DNA of 64,000 bases from DYJK01 sp040755055 (GTDB lineage: Bacteria; Bacteroidota; Ignavibacteria; Ignavibacteriales; Melioribacteraceae). Of this stretch, positions 1 through 7,372 are shown piece by piece; position 1 is the first letter of the stretch, and each line of letters starts with the position of its first letter. A program made the translations under genes and the position numbers. The DNA lies in assembly GCA_040755055.1 (NCBI GenBank), contig JBFMBS010000008.1:62001-126000 (forward strand), read 5' to 3'. A model generated the notes under the pieces. The model was not told the origin of the DNA and did no database searches. It worked only from the letters and a program-made list of their open reading frames with translations.

Positions 1-392
1 TTGGAAAAAATCCTTCGGATGTTTGGGATATTCCAAATGTTAAATCAAATCATATTGAAAAAACTATTCATCCAGCACAATTTCCAATAGAACTTATTGA
101 AAGATTAGTCCTTTCTTTAACTAATGAAAGTGATTGGACACTTGACCCATTTATGGGAGTTGGAACAACTCAAATTGCTTCAGTAATTCATTCAAGAAAA
201 TCTATTGGCGCTGAAATATTACCTGAATATCATAAAATTGCAAAAGAAAGAATTAATCTTGCCCTCGAAGGTGAATTATTAATTCGCCCTATGGAGAGAC
301 CCGTTTTTGATCCTAATACAAAAGAGAAATACGTTCCACCCAAAAAAGTTAGTGTTGGTAATAATTTAATATCTCTTTTCCCAAATTTTTGA
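1..392 (+). CDS. DNA methyltransferase (beta-class N4-cytosine/N6-adenine type), C-terminal part
   Basis: Partial gene running in from the left edge; the readable frame begins at base 3 and stops at TGA 390-392. The visible residues include KNPSDVW early on and DPFMGVGTT about 50 residues in, which is the S-adenosylmethionine-binding motif I (DPFxGxGTT). Having motif I near the C-terminus means the catalytic (D/S)PPY motif lay upstream, the order seen in beta-class N4-cytosine and N6-adenine methyltransferases. It is followed 9 bases later by a BglII-like endonuclease gene, so it is most likely the modification half of a type II restriction-modification system; in known BglII systems that enzyme is an N4-cytosine methylase. 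Target base and site cannot be read from this fragment. Confidence 0.88.
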   Translation, partial: GKNPSDVWDIPNVKSNHIEKTIHPAQFPIELIERLVLSLTNESDWTLDPFMGVGTTQIASVIHSRKSIGAEILPEYHKIAKERINLALEGELLIRPMERPVFDPNTKEKYVPPKKVSVGNNLISLFPNF

Positions 393-401
393 AGGTAATC
401 T

Positions 402-947
402 ATGAAAGTTGTATATGAATATTCTCATCTTGGCGGAAGCGAAATTCTGCAAGTTCGTTATCCAAAGTTTAATCAAGAGATTTATGATGTTATAAAGAAA
501 ATTAAATCTTCCAAAACAAAAATCAGTAAAGAAAAAACAATGATTGGAAGAGCACTTTACTCTCCCACAGATATGAATCAACAATTCAAGGAAGCCTTTA
601 ATAAAAAGGGTTTCAATGAGTTGCGAGATACATATACGATCACTATTCCAAATAGTGATACTCAAATTAAGGGTGCTTTCAAGCAAATAGATTTTGTAAA
701 AGAAAAAGTTTTAGTTGAAGTCCAATTTGGTAAGTATGCTTTTATGTTTTATGATATGGCTAAATTCCAATACTTCTTTAATGAAAATAAGGCAGAAGTT
801 GGTGTTGAAATCGTACCTTCCCACGCACTTCAAAGTGAAATGTCAAGCGGAGTCTCATATGGCGAACAGCTAGTTTATGACATTGAAAGACTAAAAAGAC
901 ATTTTCCAGCCGTGCCAGTTAAAGTAATTCTAGTGGAAGCAGATTAA
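402..947 (+). CDS. BglII/BstYI-like type II restriction endonuclease
   Basis: A 181-residue protein resembling the BglII family of type II endonucleases. The segment Q-I-D97-F-V-K-E-K-V-L-V-E106-V-Q108-F-G-K matches the BglII active site, where Asp84, Glu93 and Gln95 have exactly the same spacing (9 and 11 residues) and the usual E-x-K is replaced by E-x-Q. The length is a little under BglII (223 residues). The start follows a purine-rich GAAGG and lies 9 bases after the methyltransferase stop, so the two are probably co-transcribed. Family members cut AGATCT or RGATCY; whether this one does is inference. Confidence 0.82.
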   Translation: MKVVYEYSHLGGSEILQVRYPKFNQEIYDVIKKIKSSKTKISKEKTMIGRALYSPTDMNQQFKEAFNKKGFNELRDTYTITIPNSDTQIKGAFKQIDFVKEKVLVEVQFGKYAFMFYDMAKFQYFFNENKAEVGVEIVPSHALQSEMSSGVSYGEQLVYDIERLKRHFPAVPVKVILVEAD

Positions 948-1232
948 GAATAAACCTAAACAAAATGCAGTCCAACATGAATAGTTTCAAAGACATGGCG
1001 TAAACTATTTCCAGTGCGGCATTTGTGCAATTATTAAGCTGGCTGACAAAAGTTAATTGCTTTTTGAGTGTAGTGAACAAAACAAAATTATAAATAATTA
1101 TTGGCAAAGTTTTTCAAAGCTGCAAAGCTGTGTTGAGCGGCGGCACTGTAAAAAACACGGTGTAAACTTAAAAACCACGCCGTCAAACAATCTTTACATT
1201 CATAAATAGTTGATAAATACTAGGACTAAAAA
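948..1232. other. 285-bp intergenic region, no gene recognised
   Basis: No convincing reading frame or RNA. Two imperfect direct copies of the 14-mer ACAYGGYGTAAACT are present at 993-1006 and 1155-1168. The AT-rich stretch before 1233 probably holds the promoter of the lipoprotein gene, but no clear -10/-35 pair stands out. Confidence 0.4.
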
Positions 1233-1538
1233 ATGATCTGCAAAAAATTATTCTTATTGATAACAGCTCTGGTTTTAGTCGGCTTATTAAGCAGCTGCGC
1301 AGATGCTATTCAATACCAGTATTCACAAGATATTCAGCAAGTTGGGTTTTGGTACGGATTATGGCACGGATTGATTGCACCAATTAGTTTCATTATTTCC
1401 CTATTCGATGATTCGATTGCAGTTTATGCCGTTTACAATAACGGCGGATGGTATAATTTTGGTTTTTTATTAGGATTAAGCATCTCGTTGGGAGGCAGTG
1501 GAAAAGCATCGTGTAAAAAATCCTGGTGGAGAAAATAA
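1233..1538 (+). CDS. Small predicted lipoprotein of unknown function
   Basis: A 101-residue protein with a basic start (MICKK), a hydrophobic stretch and a lipobox LLSSC whose Cys22 would be lipidated by the Lgt/Lsp route. The mature part has two hydrophobic stretches (around residues 39-58 and 76-90) separated by an acidic FDDS and a YAVYNNGGWYNFGF segment rich in aromatic residues. I do not know a function. The last residues (about SCKKSWWRK) overlap the start of a decayed T9SS-tail sequence, so the present C-terminus may be altered compared with relatives. Confidence 0.65.
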   Translation: MICKKLFLLITALVLVGLLSSCADAIQYQYSQDIQQVGFWYGLWHGLIAPISFIISLFDDSIAVYAVYNNGGWYNFGFLLGLSISLGGSGKASCKKSWWRK

Positions 1539-1565
1539 TAGAATATTCAATTCCCACCGTAGAGA

Positions 1566-1580
1566 CGACTCGGCGAGTCG
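1566..1580. repeat. Short palindrome (7-bp arms) in T9SS remnant
   Basis: CGACTCG-G-CGAGTCG, preceded by GTAGAGA. It is translated in frame (about VETTRRVV) inside an otherwise recognisable sorting-domain sequence. It shares its core TCGGCGA with the palindrome at 1684-1700, suggesting one family of small mobile palindromes. Confidence 0.6.
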
Positions 1581-1683
1581 TTTTTACAACCTTGAAAGTT
1601 TACGACATCCTTGGCAGAGAAATAGAAACAATTGTTAATGAATATCAATTGCCGGGAAATATTCGGTACAATTTAATGTCGGA

Positions 1684-1700
1684 GCGAATCGGCGATTCGC
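1684..1700. repeat. Short palindrome (8-bp arms) at the frameshift of the T9SS remnant
   Basis: GCGAATCG-G-CGATTCGC, flanked by GGA on the left and CCTAC on the right. It lies exactly where the T9SS tail changes reading frame, so an insertion here is the likely cause of the frameshift. Confidence 0.6.
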
Positions 1701-1829
1701 CCTACAAAGCGGAGTTTATTTCTATTCACTTATCATTCGAGCCACTTCACTACGTTCAGTGTTCAGCGAAACAAAGAAGATAATCTTAATAAAGTAGTCA
1801 CAACATCATTGCATAAACTTTTAGAGAAC

Positions 1830-3323
1830 CTACAACATCTTCAAATACTCAACCATCATCCGAACGCCGTAGCCGGTATCGTAATTTTTTGTGTAGTTGT
1901 TAAATTCATGTTTAATGGATGGACCGGCAATATCGAGATGTGCCCACGGAATATTTTCATCAACAAAATGTTCTAAAAATTTTCCGGCAGTAATAGCACC
2001 GCCCCAACGCGGACCAAGATTTGATACATCGGCAATTTCACTCTTGATCATGGTTTTATAATCATTCCAGAAGGGCATACGCCACATCCGTTCAAATGTT
2101 TTGTTGCCGGCAGTTACTAACTTCTCTGCCATCTCATCATTATTTGTAAAGAGTCCTGATATGATTAGTCCCAGTGCGACAGCAATCGCACCGGTTAAAG
2201 TTGCAAAGTCAATTATCTCATCCGGCTTCTGCTGCGATGCAAAATGAAGTGCATCGGCAAGAATTATTCTGCCTTCTGCATCCGTATCTTTAACATCTAT
2301 AGACTTGCCCGACGCAGCTACAATTACATCGCCGGGTTTATACGATGCACCGCCAAGCATATTTTCTACGCAAGGGACAACGCCAACAATTTCAACCGGG
2401 AGTTTTAGCGTTGCGGCGGCTTTCATAACTCCAACTACCAACGCACCGCCGGCCATATCAGCTTTCATTTCAATCATGCTCGAAGTCGGTTTGATCGATA
2501 GTCCACCGGAATCGTATGTAACACCTTTGCCGACAAGCACAATTTTCTTTTTCACTTTCTCCGGTTTATAGTTTAATACCATCATCAACGGGTCATGCAC
2601 GCTTGCTGCACCTACCGAAAGTATGGCATTCATTTTACGTTTTTGCAGTTCTTTCTTATCAAAGATTGTAACCTTTACTTTATACTTTGTTAATTCGGCT
2701 TTTGTCCTCTTAGCAAATTCTTGTGGAGTTAAAGTAATAGAAGGTTCGTTTACCAAATCACGGGTAAAATGAACCGCTTCCATTAATTTACTTGTTTGAT
2801 CAATTATTCTTCTTACTTTCTCCAAATCAGTATAGTGTAGATTGATTGCCAAATCATACGTGCCGGTTTTTTCAGATTTATATTTATCAAATGTATAGTT
2901 GCCGAGGTGAATTCCTTCAATCATCGTCTGTATCATATAGGTATCGTTTTCAAAATAAGCCGTAAAATGACTGAATGCCGGAACAACTAAGTGAACGGAT
3001 TTCAGTTCTTTCCCTTTGAGCGACTGGATAAGCCCGGCGAAATAATTTCTGAAAAAATCGCTTGTAAAATCTTTATCTATCTTGACTTTTTTAAGATATA
3101 TCACGGAAGGTTCATCGCCGGTGGCGTTGTAAGTTAATTCATCATTTTTGTTGTTTAAAAAATATTTTTTCTGGGTACGATTCAATTTCAAATTCATGCT
3201 TTGAAAAAAGTCATCAACCAATTTTTCAAGATTGCTTGAATCAATAAAAAATTTGACAAGTCCCGACTCACTGCCGAACTTAATTATATCCGGTTCTGCT
3301 TTAATTCTAGTCTTGAAGTTCAT
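1830..3323 (-). CDS. pepA: Leucyl aminopeptidase (peptidase M17)
   Basis: A 497-residue cytosolic M17 metallo-aminopeptidase that removes N-terminal residues from peptides. The C-terminal catalytic domain carries the two-metal ligands: VGKG (Lys266), TYDSGG (Asp271), KADMAGG and the signature DTDAEGR (346-352). The divergent N-terminal domain is of normal size. A longer frame opens at TTG 3338 inside the preceding stop codon, but ATG 3323 has the Shine-Dalgarno AAAGAGG directly upstream, so I place the start there. It follows the DHH phosphoesterase gene by 11 bases, so the two are probably co-transcribed. Confidence 0.93.
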   Translation of the reverse strand: MNFKTRIKAEPDIIKFGSESGLVKFFIDSSNLEKLVDDFFQSMNLKLNRTQKKYFLNNKNDELTYNATGDEPSVIYLKKVKIDKDFTSDFFRNYFAGLIQSLKGKELKSVHLVVPAFSHFTAYFENDTYMIQTMIEGIHLGNYTFDKYKSEKTGTYDLAINLHYTDLEKVRRIIDQTSKLMEAVHFTRDLVNEPSITLTPQEFAKRTKAELTKYKVKVTIFDKKELQKRKMNAILSVGAASVHDPLMMVLNYKPEKVKKKIVLVGKGVTYDSGGLSIKPTSSMIEMKADMAGGALVVGVMKAAATLKLPVEIVGVVPCVENMLGGASYKPGDVIVAASGKSIDVKDTDAEGRIILADALHFASQQKPDEIIDFATLTGAIAVALGLIISGLFTNNDEMAEKLVTAGNKTFERMWRMPFWNDYKTMIKSEIADVSNLGPRWGGAITAGKFLEHFVDENIPWAHLDIAGPSIKHEFNNYTKNYDTGYGVRMMVEYLKML

Positions 3324-3334
3324 ATCTGCCTCTT

Positions 3335-4315
3335 TCAAAGATAATTGATTGCCGATTTAAGAATTTTTTTCTTTGCTTCTTCAATACCGGTATTGAGTAT
3401 TTTTGCACCGGCTGCATTGCTGTGCCCTCCGCCGTTAAATTCGTGGGCTAGTTTGTTAACCGGGATATTTCCTTTAGAACGAAAACTAATTTTAATTCCG
3501 TCTTTAAGTTCATAAATTAAAATTCCAATCAAAACATTTTGAATAGATAAACAATAATTGACAAAACCATCAACATCGGCTTCAGATGAATTATTTTTTT
3601 CCAAAGCTTCCCTTGTTACTTTCATTACTGCGATTTTACCATCCGCGTGCAATTCGATTGAGCTGAGCGTTTCACCGAGAAGTTTAATCCTACCTACGCG
3701 GAATTGATCATAAACCTTATCATAAATAGCTGTAGGATTCACGCCATAACTTAACAGATCGGCAGCTAATTTATGAATCTTGGGTGAAGTTCTCTCAAAT
3801 CTGAATGACCCGGTATCGGTCATAACAGCAACATAGATCATCTCGGCAATACGTTTGTCCATCTTAACTAACTTTGCCTGTTCAAGAAAATCATAAATTA
3901 TTTCACCGGTAGCAGAGTATTCGTCGCCCCCGATAAAATGGTTAACAAAATTCTCAGGGTCTTTGTGATGATCGATGCAAATTTTTATCCCGGTAAATTC
4001 GGTTAAACCTTTTTCCATTTTCACAACACGGTTGGCTTGATTCAAATCCAATACGATTAATACATCCGCTTCGTTGAAAATATTTTTATGAATTTCACTA
4101 TCGTACTTTTCAATTACTTTTTTTTCGTCAAGGAATTCAAGGTTATAAGGCGTGGCGCTGTGGTTAACAACTCTAACTTTTTTATCGAGCAGAAGCAATA
4201 TTTCATGAAGTGCCAGTTCGGAGCCAAGTGCATCCGCATCGGGGTTGACATGAGTTGTCAACAAAAATGATTTGTGCTGTTCGATAATCTCTTTCAGTAT
4301 TTCAAATTTTTTCAT
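3335..4315 (-). CDS. nrnA: DHH/DHHA1 phosphoesterase (NrnA-like oligoribonuclease/pAp phosphatase)
   Basis: A 326-residue protein with both halves of the NrnA family: an N-terminal DHH domain (THVNPDADALGS, VLDLNQ, CIDHHKDP) that binds Mn2+, and a C-terminal DHHA1 substrate-binding domain ending in GGGHSNAAGA. NrnA proteins degrade nano-RNAs and dephosphorylate 3'-phosphoadenosine 5'-phosphate. The frame can be extended to 4354, but those codons lie inside the terminator of the upstream korAB operon, and ATG 4315 begins the family-typical MKKFEIL. It is followed closely by pepA. Confidence 0.88.
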   Translation of the reverse strand: MKKFEILKEIIEQHKSFLLTTHVNPDADALGSELALHEILLLLDKKVRVVNHSATPYNLEFLDEKKVIEKYDSEIHKNIFNEADVLIVLDLNQANRVVKMEKGLTEFTGIKICIDHHKDPENFVNHFIGGDEYSATGEIIYDFLEQAKLVKMDKRIAEMIYVAVMTDTGSFRFERTSPKIHKLAADLLSYGVNPTAIYDKVYDQFRVGRIKLLGETLSSIELHADGKIAVMKVTREALEKNNSSEADVDGFVNYCLSIQNVLIGILIYELKDGIKISFRSKGNIPVNKLAHEFNGGGHSNAAGAKILNTGIEEAKKKILKSAINYL

Positions 4316-4330
4316 CACGAATTTCCGCTG

Positions 4331-4361
4331 TATAAATAAAAGGCGAAGTATCAACTTCGCC
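4331..4361 (-). terminator. Rho-independent terminator of korAB
   Basis: On the minus strand GGCGAAGT-TGAT-ACTTCGCC (4361-4342) is followed by TTTTATTTAT. The perfect 8-bp stem with a U-rich tail lies about 55 bases after the korB stop and just before the DHH gene start, so it separates the two transcription units. Confidence 0.85.
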
Positions 4362-4414
4362 TTTCAAATTTAATTAAGAATCGGGAATAAAATCACAAAA
4401 TCTATTATCTAAGA

Positions 4415-5455
4415 TTAATTGACTTCCCAGGTATTTGAGGTAAACATCAACTTCTCGTAAGTACCGCTCCCTTTTTGTTCTTTCACATGAGCTATTTGAC
4501 CATGATAATCGCCGTCATAAGTAGCTTTTTTGAATTGACGAAATACCCCGATCGGCGTGGGGAAGCCGGGCAAATCGGAAAAACGTGCGAGTATAAATCC
4601 TCTCGTTGGATTATCGTCAAATTCATCATGTACCCAGCAATCATTGATTGAATGTTTACCATCATTAAGATCGATAACAACCGGATTCAAACCATCAAGT
4701 TTAATTCCCTTATCCTTATTTGCACCAAAGACAAGCGGTTTGCCGTGTTCCAGTACTACAACGTTCAAAGGTTTAGTCTCTTTCTCAGTCAGTGCAGCAA
4801 AAGCGCCGTCGTTAAAGATCGGGCAGTTTTGATAAACTTCTATAAACGCCATACCGTTATGTTTTGATGCACGCGTAATCATCTCTTGCAAATGTTTCGG
4901 ATCTCTATCTAAAGAACGGGCTATAAAAGTTGCACCGGCACTATCGGCAAGTTTAATTGCATTGAACGGCCAATCGACTGTTCCGAACGGGGATGACTTT
5001 GTAATCTTACCTTTTTCAGATGTTGGTGAATACTGCCCTTTCGTTAATCCGTAAATTCTGTTGTTGAACATCAGGATTTTAAGATTAATATTTTTTCTGC
5101 AAGCATGTATAAAATGATTGCCGCCGATACTTAGCATATCTCCATCGCCGGTAGCAACCCATACTTGTAATTTGGGATTAGCAAGTTTTACACCGGTTGC
5201 AATTGCAGCAGCACGTCCATGAATACTGTGAAATCCAAAAGTGTTCATGTAATACGGGAAACGACTTGAGCAACCGATACCGGATACCCATACAATATTT
5301 TCTTTACGCTCGCCAAAATCCGGTGATGTTCTTTGAACTTGTGCAAGTATAGAATAATCACCACAGCCCGGGCACCATTTAACATCTACATCGGAAGCAA
5401 AATCTTTTGCTGTATATTTCACTTCAGGTACAAGTTCATCTATTTTATTTTCCAT
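4415..5455 (-). CDS. korB: 2-oxoglutarate (2-oxoacid):ferredoxin oxidoreductase, beta subunit
   Basis: A 346-residue thiamine-diphosphate subunit. It shows the iron-sulfur cysteines CPGC (28-31) and GIGCSS (Cys62), and the TPP/Mg2+ motif GDGD (103-106) followed by NNRIYGLTKGQ. With the alpha subunit it reversibly converts 2-oxoglutarate, CoA and oxidised ferredoxin to succinyl-CoA, CO2 and reduced ferredoxin, in either the oxidative or the reductive TCA direction. The start overlaps the end of korA by 11 bases, indicating translational coupling. The family also includes pyruvate enzymes; the fused gamma-alpha partner and the sequence favour 2-oxoglutarate, but substrate is inferred. Confidence 0.92.
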   Translation of the reverse strand: MENKIDELVPEVKYTAKDFASDVDVKWCPGCGDYSILAQVQRTSPDFGERKENIVWVSGIGCSSRFPYYMNTFGFHSIHGRAAAIATGVKLANPKLQVWVATGDGDMLSIGGNHFIHACRKNINLKILMFNNRIYGLTKGQYSPTSEKGKITKSSPFGTVDWPFNAIKLADSAGATFIARSLDRDPKHLQEMITRASKHNGMAFIEVYQNCPIFNDGAFAALTEKETKPLNVVVLEHGKPLVFGANKDKGIKLDGLNPVVIDLNDGKHSINDCWVHDEFDDNPTRGFILARFSDLPGFPTPIGVFRQFKKATYDGDYHGQIAHVKEQKGSGTYEKLMFTSNTWEVN

Positions 5456-7286
5456 TACTTCCTCCTAAAACCTCGATTATTTTATTCTCAATTTCAGCAA
5501 CCTTAAACGGCTGTCCCTGAACTTTATTAAACTGGATAACATCTTTTAAGAATCTGCTCTTAATTATCATAGCCATTTGTCCAAGGTTCAACTCAGGAAT
5601 AATTACCTTTTTGAATTTACTCAACACTGTTTCAATATTTTTGGGGAAAGGATTAATATATTTTAAATGAGCATGAGAAACTTTATAACCTTTCACTTTA
5701 GCATTTCTAATCGCTTCTTTTGTAGCACCGTAAGTACTGCCCCAGGTCAGGATTAAAAGCTCGCCTTCTTGCTCACCTTCAACTACAAGATCGGAAATAA
5801 AATCAGCAACTTTCTCAACTTTATTTTTTCTATTGTTGATCATAATTTCGTGATTAGCCGGTTCATAACTGATATTGCCGAAAACATCTTTCTTCTCCAA
5901 TCCACCGATCCTATGTTCCAAGCCGGGTGTGCCTGGTATTGCCCAAGGTCTAACAAAATTTTCATCACGCTGGTACGGATGAAACCCTTCCGGGTCTCTT
6001 CTGAAGTTAACTTTAATTTCAGGAAGTTCATCAATTTGGGGAATATTCAACGGTTCGGATCCAAAGGCAAGATATCCATCGGTTAATAAAATTACCGGGA
6101 CCATATGCTCCAATGCGATCTTTGCAGCTTCGATCGACATAAAGAAACAATCAGCCGGGCTTTGAGCAGCAAGAACAACAACCGGTGCCTCCCCGTGTCG
6201 CCCAAACATTGCTTGCATCAAATCGGCTTGTTCTGTTTTTGTCGGCAAACCGGTGCTTGGTCCGCCACGCTGCACATCGATTATCACTACCGGCAACTCG
6301 GTCATAACAGCAAGACCGGCAGCTTCCATCTTCAATGAAAGTCCCGGACCGGAAGTACTTGTAATAGCTAATGAACCGGAATAAGAGGCGCCGATAGCAG
6401 AACAAATCCCGGAAATTTCATCTTCTGCTTGAAACGTGATTACACCAAAATTTTTGTACTTACTAAGTTCTTGCAAAATTTCCGAAGCCGGTGTAATTGG
6501 ATATGAACCAAGAAATAACGGCAATCCGCTTTTTAAAGATGCAGTAATAAAGCCAAGTGCAACAGCTTCATTACCGGAAACATTTCTATAAACACCTTTA
6601 GGAAGTTTTGCCGGTTTGACATCGTACCTTGTTGTAAAAATCTCGGTAGTATCGCCGTAGTTATAGCCGGCTTGCAAAGCTTTTTGGTTTGCCTCAAGAA
6701 CTTCAGGTTTCTTTTTGAATTTTGTTTCGAGCCATTTAAGTGTAATCTCTATCGGACGGTTGTACATCCAGTACATTATTCCCAATGCAAAAAAGTTCTT
6801 ACACTTGTCTTTATCTTTAACGGAAAGATTAATTCCTTCCAATGCTGCCATGGTAAGTTTTGTCAACTCAACCTGGATAACATTGTAGCCGGCAAGCGAT
6901 CCGTCTTCCAAGGGATTAGTATCATAATTTGCCAATCTTAAATTTTTTGCATCGAATGCGTTTGTATTAACGATGATCGTTCCGTTCTTCTTTATGTCTT
7001 TAAGGTTAACTTTAAGTGCAGCCGGATTCATAGCAACTAAAACATCGGGTGCATCACCGGGAGTTTGGATATCACTGCTGCTGAAATGGAGCTGGAAACC
7101 GCTTACACCTGAAAGAGAACCGGCGGGGGCGCGGATTTCAGCCGGGAAATCGGGCAGCGTGCTTAAATCATTTCCTACAATTGCTGTTGTATCGGTAAAT
7201 TGGGAGCCGGTAAGCTGCATCCCATCGCCTGAATCACCAGCGAATCTGACTGTTACATCATCTACTACTTGAACTGTTTTTGCCAT
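5445..7286 (-). CDS. korA: 2-oxoglutarate (2-oxoacid):ferredoxin oxidoreductase, fused gamma-alpha subunit
   Basis: A 613-residue subunit with an N-terminal gamma domain (FAGDSGDGMQLTG at about 14-26, about residues 1-190) fused to the alpha domain, which starts around residue 215 with GNEAVALGF and shows YPITPASE and TSGPGLSLKMEA. The fusion and length match KorA proteins. It forms the heteromeric oxidoreductase with KorB, which overlaps it downstream. A Shine-Dalgarno-like AAGAGA precedes ATG 7286. The roughly 85-bp gap back to dsbD suggests its own promoter. Confidence 0.93.
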   Translation of the reverse strand: MAKTVQVVDDVTVRFAGDSGDGMQLTGSQFTDTTAIVGNDLSTLPDFPAEIRAPAGSLSGVSGFQLHFSSSDIQTPGDAPDVLVAMNPAALKVNLKDIKKNGTIIVNTNAFDAKNLRLANYDTNPLEDGSLAGYNVIQVELTKLTMAALEGINLSVKDKDKCKNFFALGIMYWMYNRPIEITLKWLETKFKKKPEVLEANQKALQAGYNYGDTTEIFTTRYDVKPAKLPKGVYRNVSGNEAVALGFITASLKSGLPLFLGSYPITPASEILQELSKYKNFGVITFQAEDEISGICSAIGASYSGSLAITSTSGPGLSLKMEAAGLAVMTELPVVIIDVQRGGPSTGLPTKTEQADLMQAMFGRHGEAPVVVLAAQSPADCFFMSIEAAKIALEHMVPVILLTDGYLAFGSEPLNIPQIDELPEIKVNFRRDPEGFHPYQRDENFVRPWAIPGTPGLEHRIGGLEKKDVFGNISYEPANHEIMINNRKNKVEKVADFISDLVVEGEQEGELLILTWGSTYGATKEAIRNAKVKGYKVSHAHLKYINPFPKNIETVLSKFKKVIIPELNLGQMAMIIKSRFLKDVIQFNKVQGQPFKVAEIENKIIEVLGGSNGK

Positions 7287-7372
7287 GATATATCTCTTAA
7301 ATTATTCTAACAATATTACTTTTGAGCGGAGTAAAAATACAGAAATGATTTAGAATATTAAAACGATCTAAA

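Larger units (their letters stand above)
1526..1797 (+). pseudogene. Decayed T9SS type A sorting-domain fragment interrupted by palindromes
   Basis: The frame from GTG 1526 reads IIEYSIPT, then TLKVYDILGREIETIVNEYQ, the core of a T9SS C-terminal sorting domain. The end of the domain is preserved in another frame: from 1711 one reads GVYFYSLIIRATS and, after a few residues, KKIILIK with stop TAG 1795-1797, the usual ending of such domains. The frame change falls at the palindrome 1684-1700, and a second palindrome (1566-1580) sits in frame just before TLKVYD. No cargo domain or real start precedes it. This is a gene remnant rather than an 85-residue protein. Confidence 0.7.

Noticed and set aside
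948..1232. Possible integron attC site after the restriction-modification genes
   Set aside because: Two 14-bp imperfect direct repeats are present, but no R'/R'' core sites with the right pairing could be identified, and no integrase is in the window.
4316..4354. Longer N-terminus for the DHH phosphoesterase
   Set aside because: The extra codons lie inside the korAB terminator hairpin.
6105..6338. Antisense frames within korA (also 5769-6086 and 6973-7272)
   Set aside because: They lie wholly inside a strongly conserved gene, with no family resemblance or start signals.
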